Shown piece by piece: positions 62,223 to 64,000 of a stretch of DNA of 64,000 nucleotides. The notes under the pieces were generated by a model, which was not told the origin of the DNA, ran no database searches, and saw only the letters and a program-made list of their open reading frames with translations. Position 1 is the first letter of the stretch, and the number at the start of each line of letters is the position of its first letter. The translations under genes and the position numbers were made by a program. Source of the DNA: JAOUEA01 sp035249905 (GTDB taxonomy: Bacteria; Actinomycetota; UBA4738; HRBIN12); contig DATFFT010000004.1 of NCBI GenBank assembly GCA_035249905.1, positions 1 to 64,000 of the forward strand, given 5' to 3'.

Positions 62223-63608
62223 ATGGCACGCTCGGACACGCTCGCCTCGGTCCCCGATCTCCGCGCTGACCTGCGCGGCAATGTGATCACGCCGGACGAC
62301 GAGGCCTACGACGGGGCCCGGACGCTCTTCTACGGCGGCATGGACCGGCATCCGGCGCTGATCGCCGAGGTCGCCGACAGGGCAGACGTGGCACGCGTGG
62401 TCTCGCTCGCGCGCGAGATCGACGCTCCACTCGCCGTGCGAAGCGGCGGTCACAGCATCGCCGGCCACAGCGTGATCGACGATGCGATCGTCGTCGACCT
62501 GTCGCCCATGCGAGCCCTGGACATCGACGTCGAGGGCCGGACAGCGTGGGCCGAGACCGGGCTCACCGCGGGCGGCTTCACGGCCCGGGCAGCCGAGCAC
62601 GGCCTCGCGACCGGGTTCGGCGACACCGGCTCGGTCGGCATCGGAGGCATCACCCTCGGCGGCGGGATCGGCTTCCTCGCGCGGAAGTACGGGCTCACGA
62701 TCGACGACCTGCTCGCCGCCGAGGTGGTGACCGCCGGCGGGGACGTGCTCGAGGTCAGCGAGGAGTCGCATCCCGACCTCTTCTGGGCGATCCGCGGCGG
62801 TGGGGGCAACTTCGGCGTGGCGACGCGCTTCCGGTTCCGCCTGCACGATGTGGGCACGATCCTCGGGGGCATGTTGATCCTGCCGGCGACGCCCGAGACG
62901 ATCGCCGGGTTCCTGGAGGAGGCCGACCGAGCGCCCGACGAGCTCACCACGATCGCCAACGTGATGACGGCGCCGCCGATGCCCTTCGTGCCCGAGGAGT
63001 ACCACGGGAAGCCGATCCTCCTCGGCTTGATCACGTTCGCCGGCGACCCGGGATCGGGCGCGGCCGCCGTCGCTCCGCTCCGGGATCTGGCCGAGCCGAT
63101 CGCCGACATGGTTCGGCCGATGTCCTACCCGGAGATGTACATGCCCGATGAGGAAGGGTTCCACCCGGTCGGCGTCGTGCGCAACATGTTCGTGGACGAG
63201 CTCGGCCACGCCGACGGCGAGGCGATCCTCGACGCCCTGGGGTCGTCGACGGCGATGATGTCCGCGGTCCAGATCCGGGTGCTCGGCGGTGCCGTCTCGC
63301 GGGTTCCCGACGAGGCCACGGCCTATGCCCATCGAACTCGCCGGATGATGATCAACGTCGCGGCCCTGTTCGAGACGCCCGAGGAGGCCGGAAGCCACGA
63401 GGACTGGGTGGAGGACCTCGCCTCGACGCTGCGCGGCGACAGCCGGGGCGCGTACGTGAACTTCCTGGGCGACGAGGGCGAGGAGCGGATCCGCGATGCC
63501 TACCCCGGAGGCACCTGGGACCGTCTCAGGGCGATCAAGGCCCGCTACGACCCGTCGAACCTGTTCCGGCACGATCAGAACATCCCGCCCACGGCCGACG
63601 ATGGATGA
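62223..63608 (+). CDS. FAD-linked oxidase of the berberine-bridge/PCMH type
   Basis: 461 residues. The FAD domain has LAVRSGGHSIAGHSVIDDAIVVDLSPMRALDID, in which the His of GGHS is the site of covalent FAD attachment. GDTGSVGIGGITLGGGIGFLARKYGLTIDDLLAAEVVTAGGDVLEVSEESHPDLFWAIRGGGGNFGVATRFRFRLH completes the PCMH domain. The C-terminus (RDAYPGGTWDRLRAIKARYDPSNLFRHDQNIPP) is the BBE signature. The second covalent Cys is absent. AAGGAGGAAGG is a strong ribosome site. It closes the ArsR operon, so its substrate may relate to the SRPBCC ligands. Confidence 0.92.
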   Translation: MARSDTLASVPDLRADLRGNVITPDDEAYDGARTLFYGGMDRHPALIAEVADRADVARVVSLAREIDAPLAVRSGGHSIAGHSVIDDAIVVDLSPMRALDIDVEGRTAWAETGLTAGGFTARAAEHGLATGFGDTGSVGIGGITLGGGIGFLARKYGLTIDDLLAAEVVTAGGDVLEVSEESHPDLFWAIRGGGGNFGVATRFRFRLHDVGTILGGMLILPATPETIAGFLEEADRAPDELTTIANVMTAPPMPFVPEEYHGKPILLGLITFAGDPGSGAAAVAPLRDLAEPIADMVRPMSYPEMYMPDEEGFHPVGVVRNMFVDELGHADGEAILDALGSSTAMMSAVQIRVLGGAVSRVPDEATAYAHRTRRMMINVAALFETPEEAGSHEDWVEDLASTLRGDSRGAYVNFLGDEGEERIRDAYPGGTWDRLRAIKARYDPSNLFRHDQNIPPTADDG

Positions 63609-63611
63609 CGA

Positions 63612-64000
63612 TCAGCTCGTGCGGGCGACCAGGCGCTCCACGACGCCTGCTCGCATCCGGTCGCTCTCCTCGATGCGGAACCCCGCGGCCTCGACGTGCT
63701 CGCGAGGCCGTCGCGTGAGCTCGTCGTCCATGCGGGTCGGCGCGAGCTCGAGCAGCCGTTGGAGCCAGTAGAGCGGCGCGACGCTGCTGCGGATGTGATC
63801 GACGAGGATCAGCCTCCCCCCCGGCCTGAGCACCCGCTTCATCTCGAGGACCGTCGCGCGCTCGTCGGGCACGCTGCACATCGCGTAGGTGCACACCACG
63901 GTGTCGAAGGAACCGTCGTGGAAGGGCAGCGCTTGCGCGTCGCCTTCGGCGAGCGCGGTCGGTCGCGCGAGCTCGGCGGCACGGGACCTGGCTCCGGCCA
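63612..64000 (-). CDS. Class I SAM-dependent methyltransferase, 5' part beyond the window
   Basis: The frame is open from the window end to a stop at 63612. ...AQALPFHDGSFDTVVCTYAMCSVPDERATVLEMKRVLRPGGRLILVDHIRSSVAPLYWLQRLLE... are the motif post-I to III segments of UbiE/PhEA-like methyltransferases. Motif I with the SAM glycine loop must lie beyond 64000. The C-terminus is FRIEESDRMRAGVVERLVARTS. It is convergent with the FAD oxidase, 3 bases apart. Confidence 0.85.
   Translation of the reverse strand, partial: AGARSRAAELARPTALAEGDAQALPFHDGSFDTVVCTYAMCSVPDERATVLEMKRVLRPGGRLILVDHIRSSVAPLYWLQRLLELAPTRMDDELTRRPREHVEAAGFRIEESDRMRAGVVERLVARTS

Noticed and set aside
1..64000. CRISPR arrays, insertion sequences, prophage or integrase genes
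   Set aside because: No regularly spaced direct repeats, transposase, recombinase or phage structural proteins were seen; base composition looks even throughout.

Overview
This is a gene-dense, GC-rich stretch of bacterial chromosome with no rRNA, tRNA, CRISPR array or insertion sequence that I could find. Many short 4-bp gene overlaps (ATGA or GTGA), frequent GTG starts, several ECF sigma factors with C-terminal SnoaL-like domains, a LigB-type ATP-dependent DNA ligase, NarL-type two-component systems and a paired 'RFGPEY.. / FVDEPR..' protein family all point to an actinobacterium, probably soil-dwelling. I cannot place it below phylum from the sequence alone.

Layout. 1-11.5 kb: a nucleotidyltransferase-fold protein, an ECF sigma factor with a membrane beta-propeller partner, a medium-chain dehydrogenase, a cysteine-synthase remnant, an alpha/beta hydrolase, a YtrA-type GntR/ABC operon with a perfect operator, a NarL-type kinase/regulator pair, and an actinobacterial membrane-protein pair whose second gene carries an in-frame stop. 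11.5-25.6 kb: accessory one-component regulation. This part holds an ECF41-type sigma factor with its own promoter motif, TetR and LuxR regulators, RibD-like reductases, a flavin monooxygenase, two paralogous alpha/beta hydrolases, an ArsR-SRPBCC-hydrolase operon and a divergent TetR/methyltransferase pair. 25.6-31.5 kb: a polyamine-type ABC importer co-transcribed with an M20 deacylase and next to an Lrp regulator. 31.5-38.2 kb: VOC and NUDIX proteins, a TetR/SRPBCC pair with two perfect operators, LigB, a stand-alone TOPRIM protein and a DrrAB-like exporter divergent from a WYL regulator. 39.3-46.4 kb: a large FtsX-type permease with a fused double ATPase, a CGNR protein on a leaderless promoter, and an ArsR-SRPBCC-VOC-VOC cluster. 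46.4-56.6 kb: a kinase with two near-identical receivers, one ending in a DNA-binding domain and the other in a class III nucleotide cyclase, then a STAS protein, an ECF sigma factor, a serine hydrolase, a DmdA-like aminomethyltransferase, a second membrane cyclase and LtrA. 56.6-64 kb: small VOC, PNPOx and cupin proteins, a P-type cation ATPase, a third ArsR module with two SRPBCC proteins and a berberine-bridge-type flavoenzyme, and a methyltransferase cut by the window edge.

The most interesting unit is the 46431-49218 operon, in which one histidine kinase probably feeds a transcriptional branch and a second-messenger branch through duplicated receivers. A second theme is three ArsR-SRPBCC modules whose promoters share AACC/GGTT operators.

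No gap between genes exceeds about 220 bases. The longer gaps (3713-4142, 4854-5029, 9797-10014) contain the gene remnant, repeats, operators and hairpin listed below.
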